DNA of 37,955 nucleotides from a virus. Within the stretch, counting starts at the first letter, position 1. Each line of letters begins with the position of its first letter. The stretch lies in IMG/VR virus record IMGVR_UViG_3300026078_000013, positions 1-37,955 of that record, one strand, 5' to 3'. Under the pieces are notes generated by a model. That model had not been told where the DNA came from and did no database searches. It saw nothing but the letters and a program-made list of their open reading frames with translations. The position numbers and the translations under genes were made by a program. Positions 29,448 through 36,514 of this stretch are shown in pieces.

Positions 29448-30362
29448 TTATTTGCCCTTCTTTCGCCATTCGGCAATGCGCTGAGCGGTGGTCAAGCCGG
29501 GATCATTGATATCCACAGAAGGCTTGCCAGCGCCAGTCACCGTCTTAGGCGGCGGAGGGGCGGAAGTGGTCTTTTTCGGCAAGGGCGCAGGAGTCGATGG
29601 CGTGTCCACATCTTCTTTCTGCGAGCCACTTTCAAACTTTTCGGCCAACTTGGCGATCTCGCGAACCTGCTGCAACTTGGGCAGCTTGTTGATTCGCTCC
29701 GCTTCCTTGAGGTTGGTTGCCAAGTGATGGGCAATGTCTAGGTCATGATCGTCACCCATGAACAAATCGGTGAGGCCCTTAAAGGCCGGATCCGTGTTCA
29801 ATGGAGACTCAACAATGTCCTGCCACGTACCATCACCCGCGCGTTCCTCAAATGCATCAATGCGGGCCTTGAAGCTATCAGCGGCTTTGGCTTGTTGTTC
29901 CTGCTCGGACTTAATGCGCGCTTCTTCTTCGCGCTTAGACAACTTCTGCTCCACCAGATAATCGGTGTAGCGTCCATGGTCGAAGTCGAAATCTTCCAGA
30001 GTTTTAGCCTTCGGCTCGTCCTTTACAGGATCGGCCTTAGGGGGACTTGCCTGGAATTCACGAAGCATCGCCTCACGGGTCCGGGCCTCGGTGACCTGCC
30101 TTTCCCGTTCCAGCCTTTCCTTCATCCAGCGAGGTAAGCGTTTCTCTTTGCCTGCCTGTGGAGAGTCCGCGTCTGGCGCGTCGCCTTTCTTTTCCCCTTC
30201 CGGGGGCACAACTGGCTTTTCAGCCTTGGCTTCTGGCTCCTTCGCGACTTCCTTAACCGGTTCGGACTTAGGAGTCTCGACAGTAACCGTATAGCGGGTG
30301 TCGGTGGATTTCAGCTCACGCGGAGCTTCCGTGGTGACGGCCACGTTATTTTCAGTTGACAT
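29448..30362 (-). CDS. Scaffolding protein, gp8-like
   Basis: 304 residues, nearly the size of P22 gp8 (303). It is highly charged and low in complexity: KEVAKEPEAKAEKPVVPPEG, a long central helix (RWMKERLERERQVTEARTRE, then EQKLSKREEEARIKSEQEQQ), and a basic helix-turn-helix-like C-terminus (TTAQRIAEWRKKGK) that would bind coat protein. Placed between portal and coat as in P22. A tetraloop hairpin stands 29 bases before its start. Confidence 0.85.
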   Translation of the reverse strand: MSTENNVAVTTEAPRELKSTDTRYTVTVETPKSEPVKEVAKEPEAKAEKPVVPPEGEKKGDAPDADSPQAGKEKRLPRWMKERLERERQVTEARTREAMLREFQASPPKADPVKDEPKAKTLEDFDFDHGRYTDYLVEQKLSKREEEARIKSEQEQQAKAADSFKARIDAFEERAGDGTWQDIVESPLNTDPAFKGLTDLFMGDDHDLDIAHHLATNLKEAERINKLPKLQQVREIAKLAEKFESGSQKEDVDTPSTPAPLPKKTTSAPPPPKTVTGAGKPSVDINDPGLTTAQRIAEWRKKGK

Positions 30363-30391
30363 CTTACTCGCCTTCTGGTTGGGGTCAATAG

Positions 30392-30405
30392 CCGTCTCAC
30401 GACGG
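30392..30405 (-). promoter_or_regulatory. GTGA-tetraloop hairpin in the scaffold leader
   Basis: On the minus strand CCGTC-GTGA-GACGG, a perfect five-pair stem with a GNRA-type loop, between the portal stop and the scaffold start. Same loop and closing GTC/GA core as the hairpins at 12-37 and 34421-34432. There is no T-run after it. It might be an RNA-processing or stability element that sets scaffold amounts relative to portal. Confidence 0.5.
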
Positions 30406-30416
30406 TTGGTAAATCA

Positions 30417-32549
30417 TTATTTCGGATAGCCTCCGGTGTAGATATCCTGATCGACCGGAGCCGTCATAGGCATAGACCCGATGGCAGGCATCATCTGGCC
30501 GTTCTGGATCATGGTCTGATGGCCCTTGGCCTCATTGCCTGGAATCTTGGAGACGGCCTCGGCTGTCTCTGCCTCGATCTTCTGGGCTTCGGCCGGCGCC
30601 TTTAGCATGATTTCTTGGGCGCGGGCCTGATTAAGCTGAGCCTGGCTCTGGCGGTGCTGGGCATCGGCCAGCTTAAGCGGGTCAGGCTGCGGTGGAGGTG
30701 GCGGCTGATCACCTTCACCAGGCGGAAGAATGCCGGCATTAACGAGCTGCTTTCGTATAGCCTCCACATACATATCAATGCCAGGCACATCCAGCGACTT
30801 GATGAGCAGGAATTGACCAATGGCACCAATCGGACCTGGCGTCTGAGCCAGAGTCTGCCCAAGGTCTGCAAGCTCCATCCGAGCCGTGTCATAGCTCTTG
30901 CCGACCGTGCAAACTACGTCAAACTTGCCACGCGTCAGGTCGTTTTCGATATGGATCTTTCCGTCTTCTCCAATCACCGGATGGTTGATCTTGACGTATT
31001 CCTCAGCCATATCATCGCCAAGAATACGGATTGATCGCTCAGCGTCGTAATAAGCCGGGATGGCATCTACAAGGATTTCGCCAAGGCGCTTTAGTGCCTT
31101 CACCTGATTGTCGATATAGACAAAGTTGGCTGTGTCAGCTTGGTTGTTTCGGGCCATGATCGCCCGGCCGCTTGTCTCATTGGATTGCGCCCCGAGAGAC
31201 GCGTCATAGACGCCAAGTGTGGCCTTAAGCTCATCTCCGCTGATCGCTGCAAGGTTAGCCAATGCTTGAGGAAGCTGAGGCATAGGCTCGCGTTGCGGGC
31301 GCGCATTGGGATTCTGTGGATCGATGTTGTACATGAGCACAGGAGCATCGTCATAACCCATGCGCTCATATTGTGTCTCGAAGCCCTTTACCATCGCCGC
31401 AGTGGCTGTCAAAGGACTATTGGGAAGCTTGGCCGTCACCTCGATCATCGTGGACATTTCGAAGTTATGGACGGTCTGTGAATCACGACCAAAGCGGGTC
31501 ATGCCGCTAAAGATCTGCTTGCCTTCGATAACCACCAGATCGCCCCATTGAGGAACGATTGGGATCATCGTGCCACCCCACTTGGTGGGCTCTTCCAGCT
31601 TGCCGTTGCCGTAAACCAGGCAGGAATAAACACAGTTGGTCTCGACCTCGCGGACCATATCCCTTCCATCGGCGTCCTGCTTGATCGTCACAGGAGCCCA
31701 TACAGGCTGTCCCGTGGCCGGATCAACGGGAGGATTAGCCATCTTGTCCTTGACAAGATCGAACTCGTCGGCATCGACTACGGCGCCGTCCGAGAGCATG
31801 TAGATTCGCTTGGTCTCAGGCTCCGTATACCAGTATTCGGCAATACGAACCTCATCCTCATTGAACCATTCGCGATCATAGCTATCAGTCGCATTCGTAA
31901 CATCAAAGCTAATGATGGGCTTATCCGGCCACCTTTTCTTGAATTCCTCGCGCGGGATAAGCTCCGTAATGAACCAATAGCGAGCATCGGATCTATCGAA
32001 CTCGCGCGCCGATGGGTCGCAGAAGCATGTCATGGGATCAAGGACGGTCTTGATGCATAGCCGTTGATCGAAGCTATTACCCGTCTCATATTCAGCCATG
32101 ACGCGAAGGACACCATAGCCACCGCCGCAAGCCCATTGAAAGGCTGTGTCATAGGCATTTTCAGCCGATGACTGAACTTCGATGTTCTTGATCAGTCCGT
32201 TATAGATGTCAGCGACATCCTTGTCGTTGTCCTCCACTGCCCGAACCTTGATGTTCGGCTTGTTCTTGAGCTGCTGTCCGGTGACGCGTCGGATCAACTG
32301 GCGAATCCGGTTGAACTCATAGTTCGGCTTATTGCGACGCTTGGCTGTGAGATAGGTATCCCACTGCTTACCTGCAACAAAGGCAAACTTCATATCCGCT
32401 ACGCATTGACGGCGCTGCTCCGTATCGAACTGGAAAGCATCCTCCGAGCGCTCCAACATGAGCTTAGTAAAGTCATCGCGCTCACGCGTCTTGACAGGTT
32501 TAGGAGTGCCGCGTGGAGGGTAAGTCTTACTGCCTGATTTCTTAGCCAT
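30417..32549 (-). CDS. Portal protein, P22 gp1-like
   Basis: 710 residues (P22 gp1 has 725). The early part (RSEDAFQFDTEQRRQCVADM, then KFAFVAGKQWD) and YEFNRIRQLIRRVTGQQLKN, then PNIKVRAVED are the P22 portal opening. Further on, AYDTAFQWACGGGYGVLRVM and DPMTCFCDPSA follow the family order. The C-terminus is a glutamine/alanine helix (DAQHRQSQAQLNQARAQEI), the likely barrel. The dodecamer is the DNA entry and exit channel. GGAGG precedes the ATG, two bases after the terminase stop. Confidence 0.93.
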   Translation of the reverse strand: MAKKSGSKTYPPRGTPKPVKTRERDDFTKLMLERSEDAFQFDTEQRRQCVADMKFAFVAGKQWDTYLTAKRRNKPNYEFNRIRQLIRRVTGQQLKNKPNIKVRAVEDNDKDVADIYNGLIKNIEVQSSAENAYDTAFQWACGGGYGVLRVMAEYETGNSFDQRLCIKTVLDPMTCFCDPSAREFDRSDARYWFITELIPREEFKKRWPDKPIISFDVTNATDSYDREWFNEDEVRIAEYWYTEPETKRIYMLSDGAVVDADEFDLVKDKMANPPVDPATGQPVWAPVTIKQDADGRDMVREVETNCVYSCLVYGNGKLEEPTKWGGTMIPIVPQWGDLVVIEGKQIFSGMTRFGRDSQTVHNFEMSTMIEVTAKLPNSPLTATAAMVKGFETQYERMGYDDAPVLMYNIDPQNPNARPQREPMPQLPQALANLAAISGDELKATLGVYDASLGAQSNETSGRAIMARNNQADTANFVYIDNQVKALKRLGEILVDAIPAYYDAERSIRILGDDMAEEYVKINHPVIGEDGKIHIENDLTRGKFDVVCTVGKSYDTARMELADLGQTLAQTPGPIGAIGQFLLIKSLDVPGIDMYVEAIRKQLVNAGILPPGEGDQPPPPPQPDPLKLADAQHRQSQAQLNQARAQEIMLKAPAEAQKIEAETAEAVSKIPGNEAKGHQTMIQNGQMMPAIGSMPMTAPVDQDIYTGGYPK

Positions 32550-32551
32550 GC

Positions 32552-34114
32552 TCAGCCTCCGAACACATCGGCTCGATGGCCGAACGAATCGCGGGAAAAT
32601 TGGGTGGTAAAGTTGAGATTGATACTTTCGTGGACGGGAGCCACAGGCTCAGCGAAGGTCAGGGCCACGGCATCCCATTCATCTGGCGAAGGAACGCCGC
32701 GGCGTCGCATATCTTCTTTCTTCTCGAGCTTCAAACGAGTGTTTGAGTCGTAGCCATAACGCGGGCCACAAGCATCCGCTTGGAGTGAATCCGAGTCAGG
32801 AATGGAGACGCCGGCAGGATCTTGAAGCCAGTCATTGGAAGCCATCCACATTTCGGCTCGGCGATTGAGTGGGCCGCCCCCTACTTCTTTGCCGCTCTCA
32901 TCGATCCTTGGTGGCTCCAAAGGCGAACTGCCGAAGTTAACGGCCTTCACGATGTCGCCGTATCCCATCTCAACCAAGCGGTCATAAACGCCCGCCCCAA
33001 TGCCGCCAACGTCGATAAACATTCGGGCCGGATGCTCAGTATCCAAGACCTGTTTACACCAGCCAGCAGTCTGCATCGTATCCAGCTTATGCCGAAGCTC
33101 GACCTTTGGAATCTTGCGACCTCGGCGACGAGCCATTGCTGACCCATCGTCACCAAAACGAGCCGGGTCAACGCCTACAATGAGTGGACCCGATTCCTCA
33201 GCAGTGCCTTTGCGCGCCCTAGCGATAAGCTCTGGCTTGATATAGCTATCATGACCAGACATCTGGAATGCCTCAGCTGCTGTAGCCGGGTATTCCTGCT
33301 TGAATAGCGATGGGTCTTTCAGTTCTTCGATCTTGTTACGGCGCCACGCCATCTGCTGACTATCGAGACCGTACAGCTCGGCATATTCCTTTTCCTCGGA
33401 TGTGTACTCAAGCGGCACATCCTTGCGGTATTCCTCTTGCCAGAACCATGGAACGAAGATAGCGATGAAATCGCCCTTTCCCGATTCGGCATCGCGCCAT
33501 TTCTGATGAAATAGGTTCCCTACACCGTTGGCCGTGGACTCAAGAATGATTTCCGTTCCATCCGCATCAGGAACAGCTTGTAGGACGCCAGCCGCGTGGG
33601 TGTCCGCGTGCGGCCAGAATGCGGCCTCAGACCCATGGAATAACTGAATCGTACTCGAGCGCCCCACACCTTTTGTACCAGCCGTACCGACCTTATAGCC
33701 TGAATCAAGTCGATCGAAGAAAAGCTCTTTGGCGTTTGCGGCTCCGGTTGAAGGCCGAACGGCGATGGGGCAATGCTCATGATAGCGATTCACCATCTCA
33801 AAGAGGTTCTGGGTAGCCTGATCCTCATGCGTGAGGATGAAGGTTCGGATGCCCTTGCGCCAGGTTGAGGCGTGATAGAAGCGAGCGCCAACGTAAGTCG
33901 AACAGCCCTGCTGACGCCCCTTGAGAATCAGAGCCCTAACCTTTCCAGTTTCAGTGAGCTGTTGCTCAAGCTTCTCATGGATATGCTGCTGAGCAGCATT
34001 AAAAACGAAAGGTACGACCTTGCCCGACTTGGATCGGATCTTGAGGCAGTTGCGCGAGTAAAAGGGCAGATCATCCTTTAGCCTTGCGCGTGCGTCTTCC
34101 TCACTCAAGGCCAT
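32552..34114 (-). CDS. terL: Terminase large subunit, P22 gp2-like
   Basis: 520 residues from ATG 34114 (MALSEEDARARL), with GAGGAA upstream and a short overlap with the small-subunit gene. ATPase: Walker A KGRQQGCST (about residues 65-73), Walker B TEIILESTA (187-195, catalytic E192). Nuclease: IVGVDPARFGDDG (D316), MFIDVGGIGAGVYDRL (D368) and SPDEWDAVALTF (D481), the three metal-binding acids of the RNase-H-like domain. It pumps and cuts the concatemer. Headful packaging, like P22, is inferred from the relatives. Confidence 0.95.
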   Translation of the reverse strand: MALSEEDARARLKDDLPFYSRNCLKIRSKSGKVVPFVFNAAQQHIHEKLEQQLTETGKVRALILKGRQQGCSTYVGARFYHASTWRKGIRTFILTHEDQATQNLFEMVNRYHEHCPIAVRPSTGAANAKELFFDRLDSGYKVGTAGTKGVGRSSTIQLFHGSEAAFWPHADTHAAGVLQAVPDADGTEIILESTANGVGNLFHQKWRDAESGKGDFIAIFVPWFWQEEYRKDVPLEYTSEEKEYAELYGLDSQQMAWRRNKIEELKDPSLFKQEYPATAAEAFQMSGHDSYIKPELIARARKGTAEESGPLIVGVDPARFGDDGSAMARRRGRKIPKVELRHKLDTMQTAGWCKQVLDTEHPARMFIDVGGIGAGVYDRLVEMGYGDIVKAVNFGSSPLEPPRIDESGKEVGGGPLNRRAEMWMASNDWLQDPAGVSIPDSDSLQADACGPRYGYDSNTRLKLEKKEDMRRRGVPSPDEWDAVALTFAEPVAPVHESINLNFTTQFSRDSFGHRADVFGG

Positions 34115-34385
34115 CAAGCCATTCCTCATGCGATTGATTGGGGCCATTGGTTACATGGCTTTCGGCGCGAGAAAGCTTAGGAGCGGCATATTCGCCGAGT
34201 TGAGCAAGAAGGCTTAACGCCTTATAGGGATCATCCGCCGCTACCCGTGCAAGCCACTGAGAGACGTTTTCAGCGTTATCCTCAAGAAGGCGCTGGATAG
34301 TATTCTTGAACTCTCGGGTCGCCTTGTTGGAGGCGCCAATGGGCCTTCCGGCTGGATTTCCAGATTGGCCTTTCTTAAAGGTCAT
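34101..34385 (-). CDS. Putative terminase small subunit (DUF5681-type)
   Basis: 94 residues. It starts FKKGQSGNPAGRPIGASNKA, the DUF5681 signature, followed by a helical region (REFKNTIQRLLEDNAENVSQ) and a C-terminal acidic tail. Proteins with this start are often found next to TerL and act or are annotated as small subunits. It is smaller than P22 gp3 (162 residues), so the assignment rests on position and the basic DNA-contact N-terminus. The stop overlaps the TerL start. Confidence 0.7.
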   Translation of the reverse strand: MTFKKGQSGNPAGRPIGASNKATREFKNTIQRLLEDNAENVSQWLARVAADDPYKALSLLAQLGEYAAPKLSRAESHVTNGPNQSHEEWLDGLE

Positions 34386-34420
34386 GGCCTGATGCGCTTT
34401 GTACTTAACAAGTTAGCGAA

Positions 34421-34432
34421 TGTCTCACGACA
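34421..34432 (-). promoter_or_regulatory. GTGA-tetraloop hairpin before the small-terminase gene
   Basis: Minus strand TGTC-GTGA-GACA, four pairs, 35 bases before the ATG. The flanks hold further inverted repeats: TGTACT-TCAT-AGTACA at 34442-34457 and ACTT-AAC-AAGT near 34400. These lie between tRNA-Leu and the terminase gene, where transcripts must be cut to free the tRNA 3' end. It shares the CTCACGAC core with the other two sites. Confidence 0.45.
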
Positions 34433-34463
34433 AGCACTTTATGTACTTCATAGTACAACTATT

Positions 34464-34541
34464 TGGTGCCCCGTGAAGGACTCGAACCTTCATATCTAGG
34501 GATTTTGAGTCCCCTGCATCTACCAATTCTGCTAACGAGGC
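34464..34541 (-). tRNA. tRNA-Leu (CAA), short variable arm
   Basis: Acceptor GCCTCGT/ACGGGGC, U8 A9, D-loop with TTGGTAGA, anticodon arm GGGGA-CTCAAAA-TCCCT (anticodon CAA), T-arm GAAGG-TTCGAGT-CCTTC, discriminator A and an encoded CCA. The body follows bacterial tRNA-Leu, but the variable region has only six bases (AGATAT) where leucine tRNAs normally carry a long arm. Length 78. Confidence 0.9.
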
Positions 34542-34543
34542 AT

Positions 34544-34619
34544 TGGAGCGAACTATGGGACTTGAACCCATAACCTCAGACTTGGAAGGACCGCGCTCTG
34601 CCTATTGAGCTAAGTTCGC
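34544..34619 (-). tRNA. tRNA-Gly (TCC)
   Basis: Acceptor GCGAACT/AGTTCGC, U8 A9, D-arm GCTC/GAGC with AATAGGCA loop, anticodon loop CTTCCAA (anticodon TCC), T-arm ATGGG-TTCAAGT-CCCAT, discriminator T, encoded CCA. The anticodon stem has one T-T mismatch (CGGTC/GTCTG). Only two bases separate it from tRNA-Leu, so both come from one transcript. Length 76. Confidence 0.92.
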
Positions 34620-34651
34620 TTATTACTTTTGGCATAGGCCATATAGCCTAC

Positions 34652-34679
34652 TTGCATAACACGTATTACGTGGTAATCT
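34652..34679 (+). promoter_or_regulatory. Plus-strand promoter with palindromic operator
   Basis: TTGCAT (34652-34657), 16 bases, TAATCT (34674-34679), the same -10 as the main early promoter. The spacer contains the perfect palindrome CACGTA-T-TACGTG (34660-34672), exactly where a bound protein would block RNA polymerase. The downstream genes include a ribbon-helix-helix-like protein, so autoregulation is likely. Confidence 0.65.
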
Positions 34680-34704
34680 GTTTCCACCAACCAAGGAGAC
34701 AGCC

Positions 34705-34869
34705 ATGAACACCAACCTCAAGACCTGGATCGTCATCAACTCTGCCGGCAATGCCATGACTGATCCGATGACGATGGAAGCGGCCCAGAAGAAGGCTAAC
34801 GCGATGAATGCGACCTGCCTCAAACATCAGATGTCCGGCTCCTACAGCCTCAAGTACGTGGGTGAGTGA
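34705..34869 (+). CDS. Small protein of the plus-strand island
   Basis: 54 residues with AAGGAG nine bases before the ATG. It reads MNTNLKTWIVINSAGNAMTD, then a methionine/alanine-rich helix (TMEAAQKKANAMNATC) and SGSYSLKYVGE. The strand-helix-strand order suggests a tiny mixed fold. It is coupled to the next gene by TGATG. No family recognised. It could be the partner of the regulator in a small two-gene module. Confidence 0.65.
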   Translation: MNTNLKTWIVINSAGNAMTDPMTMEAAQKKANAMNATCLKHQMSGSYSLKYVGE

Positions 34870-35078
34870 TGAACCAAGTAGAGCGTAACAAGAAGTACAG
34901 GGAACGCCTCAAGTCAGAGGGGATCAAGAGGGTAGACCTTAAGATCCCTTCGGCTCAGTATGCAGCCATCCAATCTAAGCTAGCCAAGGGTGAAACGGTC
35001 ACCTCTTGGCTTTTACAGCTTGTGGCAGATAACACATCGCCAATCTGCCACGCGCGCATTGTTTGGTCAGGGCGGTAG
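34869..35078 (+). CDS. Ribbon-helix-helix-like regulator
   Basis: 69 residues from ATG 34869. NKKYRERLKSEGIKRVDLKI (basic helix plus N-terminal strand), then PSAQYAAIQSKLAKGETVTS and WLLQLVAD. A strand with alternating K-R-V-D-L-K-I followed by two helices is the Arc/MetJ-type fold, and the YRERxKxEGxKRVDLxxP start occurs in many phage proteins of this kind. Its last 15 bases run antisense over the 3' end of tRNA-Pro. It probably binds the palindrome in its own promoter. Confidence 0.7.
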   Translation: MNQVERNKKYRERLKSEGIKRVDLKIPSAQYAAIQSKLAKGETVTSWLLQLVADNTSPICHARIVWSGR

Positions 35079-35140
35079 GATTTGAACCTACGGCAACCGC
35101 GTTCCAGGCGCGGGACTCTACCAGACTGAGCTACACCCTG
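35064..35140 (-). tRNA. tRNA-Pro (TGG)
   Basis: Acceptor CAGGGTG/CGCCCTG with the C1-G72 pair typical of proline, U8 A9, D-arm with TCTGGTAG, anticodon arm CCGCG-CCTGGAA-CGCGG (anticodon TGG), T-arm GTAGG-TTCAAAT-CCTAC, discriminator A, encoded CCA. Position 33 is C instead of the near-universal T. Its 3' end overlaps the stop of the plus-strand regulator gene. Length 77. Confidence 0.9.
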
Positions 35141-35151
35141 ATTTTGATCGG

Positions 35152-35224
35152 TGCTGGCAGTAGGCATCGAACCCACGACCTACCGCTTACAAAGCGGCTG
35201 CTCTGCCATCTGAGCTATGCCAGC
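35152..35224 (-). tRNA. tRNA-Thr (TGT)
   Basis: Acceptor GCTGGCA/TGCCAGC, U8 A9, D-arm GCTC/GAGC with AGATGGCA loop, anticodon arm GCCGC-TTTGTAA-GCGGT (anticodon TGT), T-arm GTGGG-TTCGATG-CCTAC, discriminator A. The full CCA is not encoded (ACC then G), so the host must add it. The upstream protein gene reads into its 5' half. Length 73 without CCA. Confidence 0.92.
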
Positions 35225-35425
35225 GTTAAGATTACTGGAAGAGATGACGCCATAGTTACTTTTTGTCATCGCGATTTGGGCCTTAACATCCAGCCACGAC
35301 TTATATGCTTGAGCGATAGAAAGACCCGTACCGACACAAGAATTTAACCCAACGTGGTCTTGGCATATCCAGCGGTCCCATTGCAAAGGACCACCACGGA
35401 TAAACCAGATTCGTGGCTTATTCAT
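35180..35425 (-). CDS. Hypothetical protein running into tRNA-Thr
   Basis: 81 residues. The start overlaps the previous stop (ATGA), and the first 55 residues look coding: NKPRIWFIRGGPLQWDRWIC, then GTGLSIAQAYKSWLD. The last 15 (IAQMAEQPLCKR at the end) are the translation of the tRNA-Thr 5' half, the usual false-looking tail. Either the real protein ends this way, so that translation and tRNA maturation compete, or it lost its original stop. Function unknown. Confidence 0.55.
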   Translation of the reverse strand: MNKPRIWFIRGGPLQWDRWICQDHVGLNSCVGTGLSIAQAYKSWLDVKAQIAMTKSNYGVISSSNLNAGIAQMAEQPLCKR

Positions 35426-35688
35426 GCCCCACCTTTCCTAGAAACATCCACTTCATCGGGAGTGAACTGACTGGCGGCCAAGGTGAGCAATCCAACCACC
35501 TCCCATTTAGACGGACAGTCGCCGAAGCATCCCACTTTCAAGGATCCGTCGTCATAGCCCTCAACGAACACTAGAGTCTCGGGAAGGCTTTGCTGATTGC
35601 GCTCATACTCGTCAGCTAACCATCGGAGCCGGCCGGGAATATCGGCAAGCGATACCTGGATGGGAAAGTCAACGAGCGTAAGGGTCAC
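35422..35688 (-). CDS. Hypothetical protein
   Basis: 88 residues. SLADIPGRLRWLADEYERNQ (helical) is followed by a strand-rich middle (LPETLVFVEGYDDGSLKVGC) and a helix near the end (KWEVVGLLTLAASQF). The PxxLxWLxxxxE...VxVxGxxxDG pattern resembles several small phage proteins without known role. Coupled to both neighbours by ATGA overlaps. Confidence 0.6.
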   Translation of the reverse strand: MTLTLVDFPIQVSLADIPGRLRWLADEYERNQQSLPETLVFVEGYDDGSLKVGCFGDCPSKWEVVGLLTLAASQFTPDEVDVSRKGGA

Positions 35689-36068
35689 TTCTTAGCCTCA
35701 TCCTTACTATGGTCGCGAAGTTCGCGATAGGGCCATCGTGTGCTACGACCATAGCCTCCCTTCCCTTTTTCTGAAGAAGGCGCCTCTACATATGACTTCT
35801 TAACCTGAATCCATCCGTCCAATTCCTTTTGGAATACCCAAACGTATGTGAATCCAGGCTCCATACCCAATTCATGCCGTTCTTTGAGCCTTTTGTCGTT
35901 AGCTTTCTGGCGTTTTACCGATTCTCGGGTCCTCTTCTTCAACCACCACCATTGCTTAATCCACTCCTTAACAGAGTAGCGCTTAGGCTCAATAGTACTA
36001 GTTGAGACGAACTGATATCGACCCTTGGATGGCTTATCTTCCTTGGTAATAGTGATGGATAGGCTCAC
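35685..36068 (-). CDS. Basic hypothetical protein
   Basis: 127 residues from GTG overlapping the previous stop (GTGA). A very basic central helix (KEWIKQWWWLKKRTRESVKR, then QKANDKRLKERHELG) with three consecutive tryptophans, followed by a strand-rich part (FTYVWVFQKELDGWIQVKKS). It could be a nucleic-acid-binding or virion-internal protein. No family recognised. Confidence 0.6.
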   Translation of the reverse strand: MSLSITITKEDKPSKGRYQFVSTSTIEPKRYSVKEWIKQWWWLKKRTRESVKRQKANDKRLKERHELGMEPGFTYVWVFQKELDGWIQVKKSYVEAPSSEKGKGGYGRSTRWPYRELRDHSKDEAKK

Positions 36069-36214
36069 TTGACCTTCACCCCAAACTTCTTAGCAATCGA
36101 CCGATCCGACTTGTTATCGGCCTTCTGAGCCTTCTTGACCGCGGCCGGTGCGCCCTTGAACTCCACGCGAGCCTTGGCGCCAGGGATCATGGTGGACTTG
36201 GACTTCATCTTCAT
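36065..36214 (-). CDS. Small Lys-rich protein
   Basis: 49 residues: MKMKSKSTMIPGAKARVEFK, then AAVKKAQKADNKSDRSIAKK. Fifteen lysines and arginines make it strongly basic and probably disordered. It is the most downstream of a group of small basic genes at 36.0-36.7 kb. Possibly packed with the DNA or binding RNA. It is coupled to the next gene by GTGA. Confidence 0.55.
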   Translation of the reverse strand: MKMKSKSTMIPGAKARVEFKGAPAAVKKAQKADNKSDRSIAKKFGVKVK

Positions 36215-36218
36215 GATT

Positions 36219-36356
36219 TTATCCAATATTAGGGAGCTTGGACCGGAAAGGCGAAGTTACCTTCAGCCATACCAGGCAATAAATGGCTTGACCAACGCAA
36301 TCGAAGAGGCTTTCGCAATAGATCGAGCGACGTGGAACCTTGTAGTAGCCTTTCAT
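36219..36356 (-). CDS. Small hypothetical protein
   Basis: 45 residues with GAGG eleven bases before the ATG: MKGYYKVPRRSIYCESLFDC, then VGQAIYCLVWLKVTS and a basic tail. The middle is moderately hydrophobic and could touch a membrane. Three cysteines. Supported by spacing and ribosome site only. Confidence 0.45.
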   Translation of the reverse strand: MKGYYKVPRRSIYCESLFDCVGQAIYCLVWLKVTSPFRSKLPNIG

Positions 36357-36375
36357 AGATATTTCCTCATCCTAT

Positions 36376-36513
36376 TCACTTGCGCTTCCTCTTGGATTGG
36401 CGCTGAACGGAATATCCGATGGCGATGGCTTGCTTGATCGGCTTTCCAGCCTTAACTTCGGTCCGGATGTTCTCGGATCTGGTTTTATTGGATATGCCTT
36501 TCTTGAGAGGCAT
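36376..36513 (-). CDS. Small basic KAGKPxKQAxAIxxSV family protein
   Basis: 45 residues: MPLKKGISNKTRSENIRTEV, then KAGKPIKQAIAIGYSVQRQS, ending KRKRK. This is a clear member of a widespread tiny phage family with the signature MPLKKGxSxKxxSxNIxxExKAGKPxKQAxAIAxxxAxKxKRK. Its function is not established, and it commonly sits near head genes in podoviruses. Coupled to the gene before it by a one-base gap after the stop. Confidence 0.8.
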   Translation of the reverse strand: MPLKKGISNKTRSENIRTEVKAGKPIKQAIAIGYSVQRQSKRKRK

Positions 36514-36514
36514 A

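Noticed and set aside
28206-29741. 511-codon open frame on the plus strand across the coat and scaffold genes
   Set aside because: It lies exactly antisense to the coat gene and part of the scaffold gene, is extremely rich in Arg, His and Gly as expected from a shadow frame, and has no ribosome site.
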